Of a stretch of DNA of 64,000 bases, positions 34,607-46,508 are shown piece after piece; within the stretch, counting starts at the first letter, position 1, and every line of letters begins with the position of its first letter. The translations under genes and the position numbers were made by a program. The notes beneath the pieces were generated by a model. It did no database searches and was not told the DNA's origin. It saw nothing but the letters and a program-made list of their open reading frames with translations. Location: contig JAWZYV010016944.1 in NCBI GenBank assembly GCA_038373885.1, positions 620,001 to 684,000 on the forward strand, written 5' to 3'. This DNA is from Cheiracanthium punctorium. Lineage: Eukaryota > Arthropoda > Arachnida > Araneae > Cheiracanthiidae.

Positions 34607-35136
34607 TTATATATACATATAACTACTTATCGAGATCGCATAATAGGGCTTCCAAAATATCTCATAGGCAAGTCCTGAACTTCTACATGAACCACTTCAA
34701 AATAGATTCCAATATAGAAACATAACTCGGGTCTTTAAGTGTCCCTTTCATGTCACACGAGAGACATATTATGAATTTTCTCGCTTATGTGTACATTAAA
34801 GATATAATTAGGGTATTTATATCATATTACAAACGCATTATGTATTTTCCTAAAGCTATTAGACAAGCACATACCTTGTTCTAGACAAGGAAATATTATG
34901 AGCAAGACTGTAATGAAACAGTCTTAAACTGAACAAGTGTGCTGTCTGGATTTATCACAAGGTAGCGAGTCACGATATAGGAAACTTGAATGAATTTACA
35001 ACAGATTTATGTTTTTTCCCGCCTTCCTTAAGGCTCCTCTTCCAGCTAATTTCATACCTGGTCACACTTGTTTTAAGCAGTGGGTAACCTCTAAAATCAC
35101 ACAATTTTGCGATATCTATAATTTCAAGGTAAAATA
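34607..35136. other. no feature seen
   Basis: AT-rich sequence between two transposons. Confidence 0.45.
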
Positions 35137-35784
35137 CAGGGTGTCCGATAAGTCCTTGACCCATTTAAAAAAATCATAGAAAAGCAACAAATTATGGTAT
35201 GAATATGCGGTTTGCACAATGATACTTTTCAGTTCAGGAATTTATTTATTTATTTTTTTATCGTAAAAAACTACTTCCAAACTGCTTTCATAGGCGCCGA
35301 TGTACCGTCAGAGTAAGCTTCCCGAATGTATTGTACAGTCTCGTCCGATCTTCGTGGCCGACCACGTCTTTACTTCCCTAACACACTTCCAATCTCTAAA
35401 AACTTTTCATGGCAGGCCATAATGCCGTTTCGTCTCGGAGGGTTTTTCTTAAACATGTTACGAAACTTTTTCTGAAATCCAGTTATGGATTTTGATTCAA
35501 AATACCAATCTACGCAATGCGCTTTCTCAGTTGCAGTCACCTTAGGTGGAATGAATATTCTCGCCCCATCAATGCTGTTCGAAACTCACGAAAAATCTCT
35601 CTCACTGCAGAAAACTGGAGATGGAGCGTCATCTATGAATACATTTTGGAAGTATTTTGTTTTAAGATGGGAAAATAAATTCTTGTTTCCGCGAAGCATT
35701 ACTGTGCGAACCGCATATTCATGCAACAATTTGCTGCTTTTCTGTGAATTTTTGAAATGTGGCAAGGACTTTTCGAACACACTG
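35137..35784 (-). mobile_element. mariner-like element with long TIRs
   Basis: A 648-bp element flanked by TA (35135-35136, 35785-35786). The ends read CAGGGTGTCCGATAAGTCC and, inverted, CAGTGTGTTCGAAAAGTCC. Similarity between the ends extends inward for over 100 bp (for example GAATATGCGGTT), so the TIRs are unusually long. The middle retains the N-terminal DNA-binding part of a transposase on the minus strand. Confidence 0.82.
35290..35595 (-). pseudogene. DUF4817-type HTH of a mariner-like transposase
   Basis: The minus frame reads IPPKVTATEKAHCVDWYFES, KSITGFQKKFRNMF, KKNPPRRNGI and CHEKFLEIGSVLG. After a TAA it continues RRGRPRRSDETVQYIREAY. This follows the DUF4817 helix-turn-helix common at the N-terminus of arthropod mariner-like transposases (WF/YxESKS, F.K.FRxxF...PPxR..I..WH..F...GSV), with RRGRPR linking to the next domain. 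The catalytic DDE domain is absent, so the element is non-autonomous. The match is by eye; a Pfam PF16087 search would test it. Confidence 0.75.
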
Positions 35785-35786
35785 TA

Positions 35787-36319
35787 TTTCTACACTCATA
35801 TTTCTACATGATTATACACACATTTCTACACTATATATATCTTACCCTTTTTCAATATTTCTCATTAGTATGTATCCACCGAAATATACATCTTAGCGGT
35901 TCACTTTAGGCAGAAAAAGATTTTGACTATCAATATTTCGGGAAAAACTTTTTTTTTGTGAAAGAATATAGAATGCCCCTCGTCCTTTGTGGCATGTCAG
36001 CCAAAAGTTTTTATGTTATGACAGTTTCGAAATAGAACACAAAACAATTGTCAATGTCATAGTTAAACCTTGACACAAAGAATATTGCCTTGAGTAAATA
36101 GGTGTGTTTTTACTTAAAACAAGGGTAAGTTTTAACCACCAACCCAAACTAGAAGTTTGTTTTTTTTTCAAAAAAGAACATAGATTGGTGTACAAAAATA
36201 AAGTACGAAGTTGAAAAATTAGCACATAAGCGGAACGAAGGGGCTGGGACGATTGAATGACCAATCAGGAGATTATCTAGGGTGAGGAACAGTAGCACAT
36301 GCGTTTATATACAAATTTG
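35787..36319. other. no feature seen
   Basis: AT-rich sequence; the left end of the following Tc1 remnant could not be placed exactly. Confidence 0.4.
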
Positions 36320-36936
36320 ACGTAATGGAGGAGTGTCGGAGAGGGATAAAGCACGCTGGCGGTGTAAGATCAGAATTTCTGGGAAAGCGATTGCTGAGCG
36401 TATATCAGTTTAAACGACGTCCATTCGCTGCCTCATTGTGGAATGTAGAACGATCAGTCTGTTAGACGACATCAGGAGGATTTTACCTGAGGTTGAATCA
36501 ATGGAAAGATAGAGAAAGGTTGAAGTGTGAGAAGTGTGACTGCGGAGTTCGGGATTGCTCATAGCACCGTTTCACGACTTTAGAGAGAATTTCAAACTAC
36601 AGTTACAGCTACCCGACGGCTCAACAATGGTCGCCAACGATCAATCACGCCAGCGGACGACAGGCATATTGCCCTACAGGCCATGAGGAATTGGTGGCAG
36701 ACAGCGAAAGAAATCGATAGACCCACGGCACATTCGATTGGACAACCGAAATCTCACTTTACCGTGGACAGGAGGCTCCTCAGTGGTGGTCTGTTTGCCT
36801 TACGACGGGGTAAGTTTAGCGCCTGTACGGTGTGTAACTTCAGCGCCTGCTCATCGGAGAAGGCATTCTCTGTAGTGCCTGGAGCAGCAGACTTGGACAG
36901 AAAATCAAAAGGGCTCTTCACGAATGAGAGCTGATT

Positions 36937-38402
36937 CCCAGACAGCACATAAGCTTAAATCAAGCTTGATATTTTCTTGAATTTGACGTATTAATGCAAG
37001 TTCAACTCATTTTAAGCTGGCTGCAAGCTTGCAGGAGTCAAGTTGAATTGTCATACTTACTTACAAGTTGAATTGTCACTTAAATACAGCTTGATTTAAG
37101 CTTGACAAGTGATACTAGCTTATTGATTTTAGCTTTCAAAGTGCGCAGTGATGGCGCCATCTGTGAAAGAGAATGGACATTGTCTAGCGTCCTCAAATTT
37201 TCTGAAAGTTCGTAAAAGATGTGTTTTATTTTATTACCAGTGCCATATTGCCGGCAGGGCAAACGGGGCAACTGCCCAGGGCCTACAGATTTTAGGGCCC
37301 AAAAATCTTACATCTTACACTTTTGCAGTTTTAAAATAAAATTACAAAGGATAGAAAAAAAAATTCAGTGATTAAATATTTTTTTTAATTATAAAGTATG
37401 AACAATGAAAATAAATCAAATTTACAATTGTATAAATTAATTTAAACTTATTTTTAATTCTTCGAAATGCTCTATATCGATATAGCAGTCCAATATGTAG
37501 GAAAATAACTAACCACATTTGTAAAGAGAATTTTTAGCGTTAAAAAATAGCAAAATATTTCAATTATTTGTTATTTTAAGAAATATTTACAAAAATGACT
37601 AAAGTGTTTGTATTTCATGTATGTTAGCAACTGTGATATAGCATTTCGAAGTAACGTTTAACTATCTCTTTCTTTTGATTTCAGATTACTTAACACAAAA
37701 TTTGTGTTAAGTAAGTAAGCCCATTCTATATTTCCAAATATGGAAATTCTTCAAAATAAAATACAATTATACTACGAAATTGATTTCAAAATCAGTCGTT
37801 TGTCTCGATTTTGGCCAGCAGTATTGCTCATGAGTGTTGCGGTACTGAAAGTTTTAAAACGTGTGCTGCTCTTAATTTTATATTATGTTTATTTCCCTAT
37901 TAGTAGAGTCTCTAAATCACACATAACATTATTTTAATTTTGATGCATCCCATGAAAAATAAAAGAAACAAATAACACATCGCCCACTTATCAATCTGGC
38001 GAGAAAACAGCGTGATAAGTAACTTCAAACTTTAGTCATAGCTGCACAAGGCTTAGTGGCTGAAAGGATAGCGTGCTGGACTGCTAACCCAAAGGTCCCG
38101 GGTTCTATTCCAGTCACGAACACTCGATGGAAACAAATTAAATTGCAATTTCAGCGTAGAGGGGGAAAAAGCGTGGCAAAGTAAAATATGTGGGTGAGTT
38201 CGGCGCACCGTGTATTTAGGAAATTTTTTTAAGCTTGAAATGTCAAGCTTGATTCAAGCTTGAAATGTCAAGCTTAATGCAAGCTGGGCATGTGTAAACT
38301 AGAACACTCGATTCAAGCTTGCATTAAGCTTACACGCTTGAAATTTTCAAGCTTAATTTAAGCTTATTGACTTGATAAATCAAGCTTGCTGTGCTGTCTG
38401 GG
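36937..38402. mobile_element. TIR element with AAGCTTG subterminal repeats, nested in Tc1
   Basis: Ends are CCCAGACAGCACA and its inverted copy TGTGCTGTCTGGG. Both subterminal regions are packed with CAAGCTTGA-type words in both orientations: at least four in the left 180 bp and at least eight in the right 180 bp. The insertion splits the Tc1 reading between LFTNES and the following SLRNDS. Only a 2-bp TT duplication is evident at the borders. No coding sequence was recognised. Inside lies a tRNA-like block at 38050-38115. The superfamily is undetermined. Confidence 0.75.
38050..38115 (+). repeat. tRNA-like sequence (Ser-type head of a SINE)
   Basis: GGCTTAGTGGCTGAAAGGATAG (A-box region), then GGACTGCTAACCC, whose loop would give anticodon GCT, and a B box GGTCCCGGGTTCTATTCC. 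No acceptor stem pairs around it, so I call a SINE head and not a tRNA gene. Confidence 0.5.
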
Positions 38403-38960
38403 TTTAGTCTGCGTAACGATTCTGGACACATACACATCTGGAGAAAACGGGAACTCGCAATAACCACTACAACATGATCGAAAGGAACCGGTTTGGAGTT
38501 CGTGGTGTTCTCGCTTGGGAAAGTAGTATCATGGTTCGTTGCCGTAGCGACCGTCATATCTTCGAAGGAGTTTCAACCACCGACTCCCGCTGTTATAAGA
38601 GATTCTTCATCCATATATGCGTCTTTTTTAGAGGCGCTATGGGTCGGCAGTTCCTTTCCATGGACGACAAACGCCACTTCATCGCACAGTAGCTGTCGAA
38701 GAGCTGTTCGAGAGTGAAGCTATAGAACGAGTGGATTGGCCGGCAAGGTCTTCTGGTCTAGACCCCACTGAGCATGTATGGAACTTTCTAGGGAGACTAG
38801 GGAGACGCTTCGTAGAATGTAACTTACCGCCAGTAACAATTTAAAAGCTCCGATTGGCGCTACAGGACGAATAGGCGCCAGTCGTTGACAGCAACTCGTT
38901 GACAATTTCATACTCAGCATAAAGAGACAATGTGAAACCTGCGTTACAGTCAGTTGAGAT

Positions 38961-39533
38961 TTTCCCTTACTAAAGGCTGAATGCTTCTTACTGGACTTCT
39001 GTTACATTAATGTTTCGATCTTCAGTCGCATTGTGCTTTATACTACTTTTTTATTAAAGTTCCTTTTAATTCTTTTGATTTAATCTTTGAGAAGTTTTGC
39101 CTACATTACATTGTTTTTACGTCTCAATGATCTTATAGTGTTATTTGTGTTGATTTGGCAAGTTTTTTTATAATATTACATTGTAATATTGAAAAAAGCG
39201 TCTTGTCCTTAATTTTTGCACATCAGCGAAGTTGTAATAAATTTACATGAAAAGCATATCTTAAAAATTTGAGGAAACTCTTAAATGTCTAAATTATCCA
39301 AGCACATTTTGATTGCCTCATGACATGATCACAACATGTTTCTTTGATTTAAAGAAAAGACTCTTAAAACCAGCGTTTTAGCCCCAGAACATAAAAATGA
39401 GAAAATGTTTATTGGTAGTAAGATAAAAAAAAATACTGCTTTAGAAATCTGACAGATATTTCATGATATTTACTTTGGATTTTCTTTTTATTTGTCGTAG
39501 TTCTATCCCAATTCATAGGCATGCTTTTTACAC

Positions 39534-39594
<61 letters not shown>

Positions 39595-40036
39595 TACACT
39601 TCACTAATGAAAAAGGAACATTTCTATCATATACTTGAAATACTGTCGGAACCGTATTTTTTGTTGCTGCTAATGTTTAAAACAAAGTTTTTATTTTAAT
39701 GTATTATTGTTTCTGACTGGTGTTGATGTATTGAGTTTTTAAAGCATATCATCTATTTACATTTATCCCGGTGCAAATATTTTTTGAGATTTGTATTACA
39801 ACCTTATTTCAAAACTATTGTATGCGTAAAATGTACGTATGCGTTTAATCACAAAATGAGGCTATTTTTTAATAATAATAACTAAAAATGTTTTTCTTTG
39901 CGTCATTTTTTTGATATTTTTTGTTTTATTATTTTGGATTTCTTCTCAAAAAATTTCGTTCTACAATTTGTTATATTATCATTTATTTTGTGCTGAGAAG
40001 CAATAATGCACGTTATTAAAGAATGTGAAATTATTC
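38961..40036. other. no gene seen; contains a (TA)n run
   Basis: AT-rich. A (TA)n microsatellite of about 26 units lies at 39536-39589 and produces spurious Tyr/Ile open frames on both strands. Confidence 0.55.
39536..39589. repeat. (TA)n microsatellite
   Basis: Uninterrupted TA repeat. Confidence 0.95.
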
Positions 40037-40114
40037 CAAGAACAGGAGTATGATTTACATACTCCTGTTCTTGACCTGTTCCTGTCCTGATTTTGCATAA
40101 GATATTATGCAAAA
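40037..40114. other. two adjacent strong hairpins
   Basis: Hairpin 1: a 16-bp perfect stem (40037-40052 with 40058-40073) and a 5-nt loop. Hairpin 2: a 10-bp perfect stem (40091-40100 with 40105-40114) and a GATA loop. Seventeen bases separate them. Stem 1 contains CAGGAGTATG, and CCTGTTC recurs just after it. No family was recognised. It could be a small structured RNA, a transposon end or a replication-slippage palindrome. Confidence 0.7.
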
Positions 40115-41162
40115 TGTACGTAGAAGTATTCAAAACATTATGTTAAATTAAGTTATAACGCCTCTGCTAGTTAGACAATTTAATTTTATGTTTGATGATG
40201 GTATAATCGTAATTCGAACTAAGAATAAAGATTTCAGTATGGGTGTCATGGGCATCATTCTAAATATACCATAAGTTATTCTATTCGTGTTTCCGAAGTC
40301 AAACAGTGTAATAATAAACTGATTTATATTCATAAGTTTTTTATCTGCTTACATTCTTCAAAAATTTAGATCCGAAAGGAAATTCTCATAATTTTTCTTC
40401 TGACTAGTATGTATCGAACCTGATTTGTTGAGTAACAAAGCACTCAGATTTTACCTCGAAGTCATTTCCTTTTAGTGCATAACTCTTTCTTCGATCAGTT
40501 TATTTTATTCTTTGTTTAGTGCCTATAATCCAATGCTATTTAAGATCATTTATGGCTAAGTTGCAAGATGGCAAACATATCATAACATTTAGGAAATGCA
40601 TACAGTAGATGGTGCATAAATTGCGAATTGCGTTTTCTTGTCATAAAACAATGCATTTTGAAACAATGGGACAGTTAAATATTATGGCCTATTTTACATG
40701 TTGCTCTGAGCCATGTTGGAATTCAGCTATATGATCATCCTATAAAATTTGCTATAAATTCAACGCGGGAGGACTAGTGATCTCTTGGAAAGTGTGATTT
40801 TTTTTTGTGAAAGATTCGAGCTATAAGTCCCATGATATTATAACTCAAAATAAAATATGCTCGGTGCTTTCCTACGGTACAGTTGTTGGCAAAGCTGTGT
40901 TACCGTTATTTTTGTCGCACTATTTATTCAGTGTCTATTTAAAGGCTTTTGATCTTCAAATTAAATTTACGATTAAAAAATATTGTAAAACGGTATCATA
41001 TACTATGTAGTTCATATTTTCAAGGTTCAAAAGAACTTTTAAGAAAGCTTTGCATTAGCAAATTTTTGTACTACTGCGTGCAATTACCTGCAGTAACTTT
41101 TGTAACTTGTTAATAGGGCCGCATGTCTGAGCAGGTACATTCAAAATTGATTTTTCTGAGTA
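40115..41162. other. no feature seen
   Basis: AT-rich sequence; the 67-codon open frame at 40807-41010 shows no motif. Confidence 0.45.
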
Positions 41163-41336
41163 CAGTCGAACCCACTTAATAGAATATCGGTTTAAAGAAA
41201 ATCCTGATTAATATAGTGAATTTTCAACGTACCAAAGCACAGCAATTTTTAATGTGATCCCGGATAATGGAATATCGTTTATAGGAATAGTTTTTCATGA
41301 CCAATATGGCCATTCCATTAAGCGGGTTGAACTTTT
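41163..41336. mobile_element. pogo/Tc1-type MITE
   Basis: After a TA the left end reads CAGTCGAACCCACTTAATAG, and the inverted right end reads AAGTTCAACCCGCTTAATGG. About 174 bp with no coding content. The right tip has decayed. Ends of the CAGTCGAACC...TTAATAGAAT kind are typical of pogo/Tigger-like MITEs. Confidence 0.6.
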
Positions 41337-44300
41337 AAAATGTATTATTCTGGCTTTCAAGCTCTTGAAATTACATGGAGTCTCTGTTTTCCTGAGTACT
41401 ACTAACTAAACTTATTCCTCTAACTCTGTATTAAACCACAAAAATACTAATCATTTATAAAGGAATAATGTAAAAGATAGTAACACTAAATGAGTTTAAA
41501 ATTATAAGCTTTGTAAGCAACACACTTATACTGGATGAGCCAAAAGTACGTACAAAGTTTTAAAATGCACTTAAAATTGATGAAAAATTTGCGATCTGCA
41601 CGAACAGTATTCGGCAGAGATTGGGTTTTTCTTTAATGTCAAAAAGGTTATTGAAAAATGTTACCGGTATTTGAACTAACATGCATAATTTTAAGCAAGT
41701 CCCCTTCCGAAAACAATACTCATACATACATGAGGATCTTTGACTAATTTTATATGTATGTGCTCTATTTTAAAGAATTTCTAAGCTCTAAATGTGTTTC
41801 GAAAAGTCGGTAAAAACTTGAATAGAAAATTAATTGAAAAAGAACAAATAATGACTTTGAAAATTCCAGTTTTTATTTATAGGATTACCGAAAGATCGGA
41901 AACTTCCTTCATATTTTGTATATCAGCTCCATCACCGGTAACTTTTTAAACAGCAACATTTTTACCATAAACAATCTATTTCTTACCCTAATCGTGTAAA
42001 CCACAAGATTAAATTTTTATCATTAATTTGTTCGTCTTTTATGTAGTTTTAAATTTTGCTTGGTCTTTTGGCGCACCTGACATGTATATAACTATATACA
42101 ATACATAAGCAATCTTACTAACAATTTATGCTTATAAATAACATAAAATTGAAAGTCAGCTAATGCATAAATACATTTTTGAAAGTATGTGAGAACATGC
42201 CTTGAACTGTGTTTAATTTACTGTGTGAAATATGTGGGACTATTTGGTTGATTAAAGAAGTGAATCTCAGAGGAAAAGACACAGCTCATACCTTAAGGGA
42301 TTCTATTGCTTCAAACATATAAAATATGATGGTGAAAAAGAATTTTTACACTTAGATTATCTAAAAAACTTCCACGTCAAACTTGTCAAAAGGGAAAGTT
42401 TTGTCCAATTTATTGCACCTTTGATATTATGGATGAAAAAGGAGCCTGCGATAAATAGAGCATCATAAGACGAAAAACTTCAAAATATCTAGCACTTCAA
42501 TCCAGGCTAAGATTTCACATTATAGAATACTCAGTGTAAAATATGACATGCTTTATAAAAACTCATATATCTCTGTTTCGGGGTCCCATGGAGAACCTTT
42601 AAAGTAGTATGTTTTAAAACATATTTTTTAGAAAAATGTTTTTCTTATACTGTTAACGCCATTCTTTTTTCAACTCAATGTAGATATGAATTTAAAAAGA
42701 ATGTTAAGACATGAGTTAAGTAATGTTATATAAAACATAAAATAAAAGAGATATTGCTCCTTCAAACGATATATTAAATTTTTCTTTTATAAATTTAATG
42801 AAATAAATTTATGGCCTTAAAACATCACATAAATAAAACTTTCATATTATTTTTGAGTTAAAAATAGTTTATTAATAGTTTACTTTGAAACTATTGACGA
42901 ACTCTTCTCGGTCATTGAATGTGCGTATTAAGCTGAAATATTCAGATACAGGGAACATCTGCAAAACGTGCTATATAAGCCTAGATTTATGTATGCGCAT
43001 AAACTATTAGAGCACTTTTCTAAATATGGCTTTATTCGACTTCTCAAAGTAAACGAGAGCAGTTGACTGTTTAATAGTTTTAATAAACTTTCAAAAAGAG
43101 TCAACTTTCTAACTTTTTACTATTTTAAAAATAAAATTACCTTAAATTTGAAGGGCTTTAAAATATTTTTCCAAATTTATTTGTTAGAATTAAAGAATAA
43201 TTATGCGAATGTGTGCGGTATTTTTTTCGACTTATAAATACATTTCTCAAAGTGTCCACTAAGCATTTTAAAGCATTAATTACTAAGCGTTAGTTTACCA
43301 ACCACAATTATTAATCATACGTTATCTTATGAAGGCAGCAATTTTACTAAATTTCTATATTAGTATATTTATTATCGCTTTCTTGATAGGGATTTTTTTC
43401 TCTTTAATTTAGAATTTTATTACACGCATATGTATCCCTGTAGCCTAAAATAGGCATATAAAATATACTATTTAACATTTACTTTAAAAATTAAAATCTC
43501 AAGCAGTTAACTTACCTAACATGAAAATAAGACTATTGCGATTTCTTCAGTTGTAAAATCTCTTGTGCATGAGTATTACTCATTTTTCGTACACTGGGCA
43601 TTTACTTTTCTCCAGAAATAGTTCATGTTCTAAAAGAGAAATATTTATATATATTATCATGTAGATACTCTGATATATATGTCTGGTAAAACATATATTT
43701 CATGTATGTTTATTTAAATAAATAAAACTGATTATTTTCTGTGGGACTTAATTGAACATACTTGATTATTGTAACAGCTGAATCGGGAAAGATTCTCCTT
43801 AATTCTATAGATATATGTAGTATATACACGTGCCCAGACGATTAGTATCTAAGACAAGGTCTTAGCATTACACCATATATGGATAAAAATAAAAAATGCA
43901 TAAAAATAATTTATTTTAAAAAGTACTAAATTAATTTGAAAATAATTACTTTTAAATAATACTTATTAAATATTAATAGATACTTATATAGGCGTAAATA
44001 CATGAATTAGTTTTAAAAGACGTTGAAATGACGCATGTAGAAATTCCTGTCTCTAATGTCGTTTAAAGTGAACATGGTTTCTGAGAGTTATCAATATTCA
44101 ATGACTATGACTCAAAGGCATAATTGGCAGAGTCCAAGTCTCACAGTTATAAGACACTACGGGGAAAACCACGGGATAATAGTTATGTAAATTTTTAGTT
44201 TAATTGCTCTCGGGATTAATTTATTTTTTGATAAATGCTGATATAAAAAATGGTATTGGTTCCCCTTCAGAATCCCCTTCAGTATTGATTCTACAATCAA

Positions 44301-46227
44301 TATCTTCAGAAATTGTATTTGAAGTGTTTATAATTCATCCTAGGTAAGTAAAGCTGTCAAACACTTACTGCAATACACAAACACATCCCATCTTATCTGG
44401 CTGAGGTACTTAGAAACGCTATTAAGTATTACTATTTTTTAAAATAATATATTATTTCAAAAGCTTGAGGGGGGTTAACTTCTTACATATATAAGGTCAA
44501 AACAAATATTAATTATTATTAAATTAAGTTGCAATTAACATAGAAAAATATGACATGGTAATATTATTAATTTTTTCTCATTTTGCTGTGTATTGTGTTT
44601 TATTCAAAGTATCATCTTAAATTGGCTAAAAAAGACCTTATCTATCTACTAGAGACCTTATCTATCAAAAGTACATATGAGATAAACGATGTGTGTAATT
44701 ACGAACTAAAGCACATGAATATCAAACAACTACAGAATCTGCATTAATCTAAAATCAGCAGTAAAATAGTACAACACATAACTATTAATTGCGAGATAAT
44801 TGTATAACTTGTAACATAATTATATAATGAGGACATTAATGTTGAACTAAAATTTCGATTTAAAAACTTCACATAAAATATGCTTTTTTTAAATGAATAT
44901 GTTGTTTTATTCAATCCAGTCACATTGACACACACTGATCCTTAAATGTGTAACTAAACTTGTAAGTAGCTGTAAGTATAAATACAAATTTCAGATTTCT
45001 TCTAACCGATTCTATACCGACGTTTTATTTACGATGTTAAGTTATAAAATGAGAAAAAAAAACTTTTGTAAGAACACTTTTTGTGATGTATATTGATCGT
45101 AAAATATGCTTTAGAGTTTGAAATTCTTTTGGTACTAGTAGCCAAATATCTTTTAAAATATCTCACTGATGTAAATACATAAATTCCATGCACTAAATTT
45201 TCTTTAAAATGCAATAATCTTTATCAGAAACAATGATTAATATTTCATTTCCTTCTTGATTAGTGTTTCAGAACACGAAAGCAAATGTTATCTTGCAATT
45301 TTTATTTAGCTCTTTGTATATTTAAATGTTTCGATGGAAAAATTTCCTTTATTCATTCCTTAAAATAGCTGCAGCATTAGGGCTCTAATTTAATGCGCAA
45401 AATGTATTATACACGTTCAGTGAGGGTGAAAAGGAAAAACAACGATACGCATATTTTCTTTAAAATAACAGTGAATGAGATTTATCTTACAGATAAAGAT
45501 AAAAGTTCTCTGCTGGAAAATGAGAAATTTGGAAACTGAAATTGAAAGAGCAAAATTACGCTCTGAAGTATGATTAAGTAAAAGGATTTACTTTCCGTGA
45601 AAACTTTCTTTGAAAAAATGTTTTTGTTTTCCTGAGATTTTTCGAATTTCCGATTTCTAACGGAAGTAATGGATATACTTTTCGCAGCTGTTGTTTTCTT
45701 TAATCATGTTTTAACTGATCATGAATACGTGCTTTTTATTCTGTTTCATATATAAATCGTACTATGCAATCGAATTGATATCTAGTTCCGAAGTGGTAAA
45801 ATTTTGATTGGTTTCAAACAGTATTACAATAAAAACCAATACTATTAAATTGATTACTTAATACGATAATAATTTTTAGCATCTAAATGCGTATGGTGCA
45901 AAATACATGTCTGACAATCATTTGAATAAAATATTAATAAAATAATAAAATAACAAATTGAGTAGTGCTTTAAGCTGCAGCAGAAATTCTAATTTATAGA
46001 AGAGCGCCTTTTAACCATATAATCTTCATTAATAGCCTTGCTATAAAATTAATTAGTTTTATTAATATTATGAAAAATTTTATATACATTTCAAAAACTA
46101 TTCCGAATAATCCTTCCAAAGGAATCTAACTTCGAAGTTCTATCTGTTTTACTGCTCATTCTAATACGTTTTATTAAATAGGTTTTATTATGAACGAAAT
46201 TTATATGTTTCCTAGATGATTTCCTAT
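41337..46227. other. no feature seen over about 4.9 kb
   Basis: AT-rich with no recognisable gene or repeat termini. A weak tRNA-like stretch at 44097-44165 (minus) lacks a convincing B box. Confidence 0.4.
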
Positions 46228-46350
46228 GTTTCTCAGTAGCATCTTCCCAAAATAAAATGTTGGAAATAGCCTATATAGTTTTTTTTATCCTAAAGTTTCT
46301 CAGTAGCACCTTCCCAAATCAAAATTTTGAAACAGCCTTAAGAGTTCTAT
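46228..46350 (+). repeat. diverged 67-bp tandem duplication
   Basis: GTTTCTCAGTAGCAYCTTCCC begins units at 46228 and 46295; the rest of each unit matches with scattered changes. Confidence 0.7.
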
Positions 46351-46508
46351 TGCAGTATCCTTTATAAGAAATTAGGAATAGCATGTAACTAATTGAAAAG
46401 GAAAACTTTTCGTAATTGTACTTCTACAGGGTTATATGATAGAATGAATACAGCTACATTCTTATGTGCGAATATTTATTGTATCTTGTAGTTTACTAAA
46501 TTTAATTA

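Larger units (their letters stand above)
36320..38960 (+). pseudogene. second Tc1-lineage transposase, split by an insertion
   Basis: Left part: VTAEFGIAHSTVSRL (HTH, 36537-36580), a TAG at 36581-36583 where Trp is usual, then REFQTT..., TPADDRHIALQAMRNWWQ, HFTVDRRLLSGGLF and LFTNES, the first catalytic motif with Asp changed to Asn. A 1,466-bp element interrupts at 36937. Right part: LRNDSGHIHIW, MIERNRFGVRGVLAW, GRQFLSMDD (second Asp region), then GLDPTEHVWNFLGR (third acidic site, D/E changed to N), followed by stops. Several frame changes occur in both parts. The wording belongs to a different Tc1 lineage from the 32.8-kb copy. Terminal repeats were not found, so both ends are approximate. 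Clearly inactive. Confidence 0.85.

Noticed and set aside
38050..38115. Functional tRNA-Ser (GCT)
   Set aside because: A and B boxes are present, but no acceptor stem pairs and the block lies inside a transposon, so a SINE head is more likely.
44097..44165. Another tRNA-like SINE head on the minus strand
   Set aside because: A-box-like text and GGACTCTG occur, but the B box is not recognisable.
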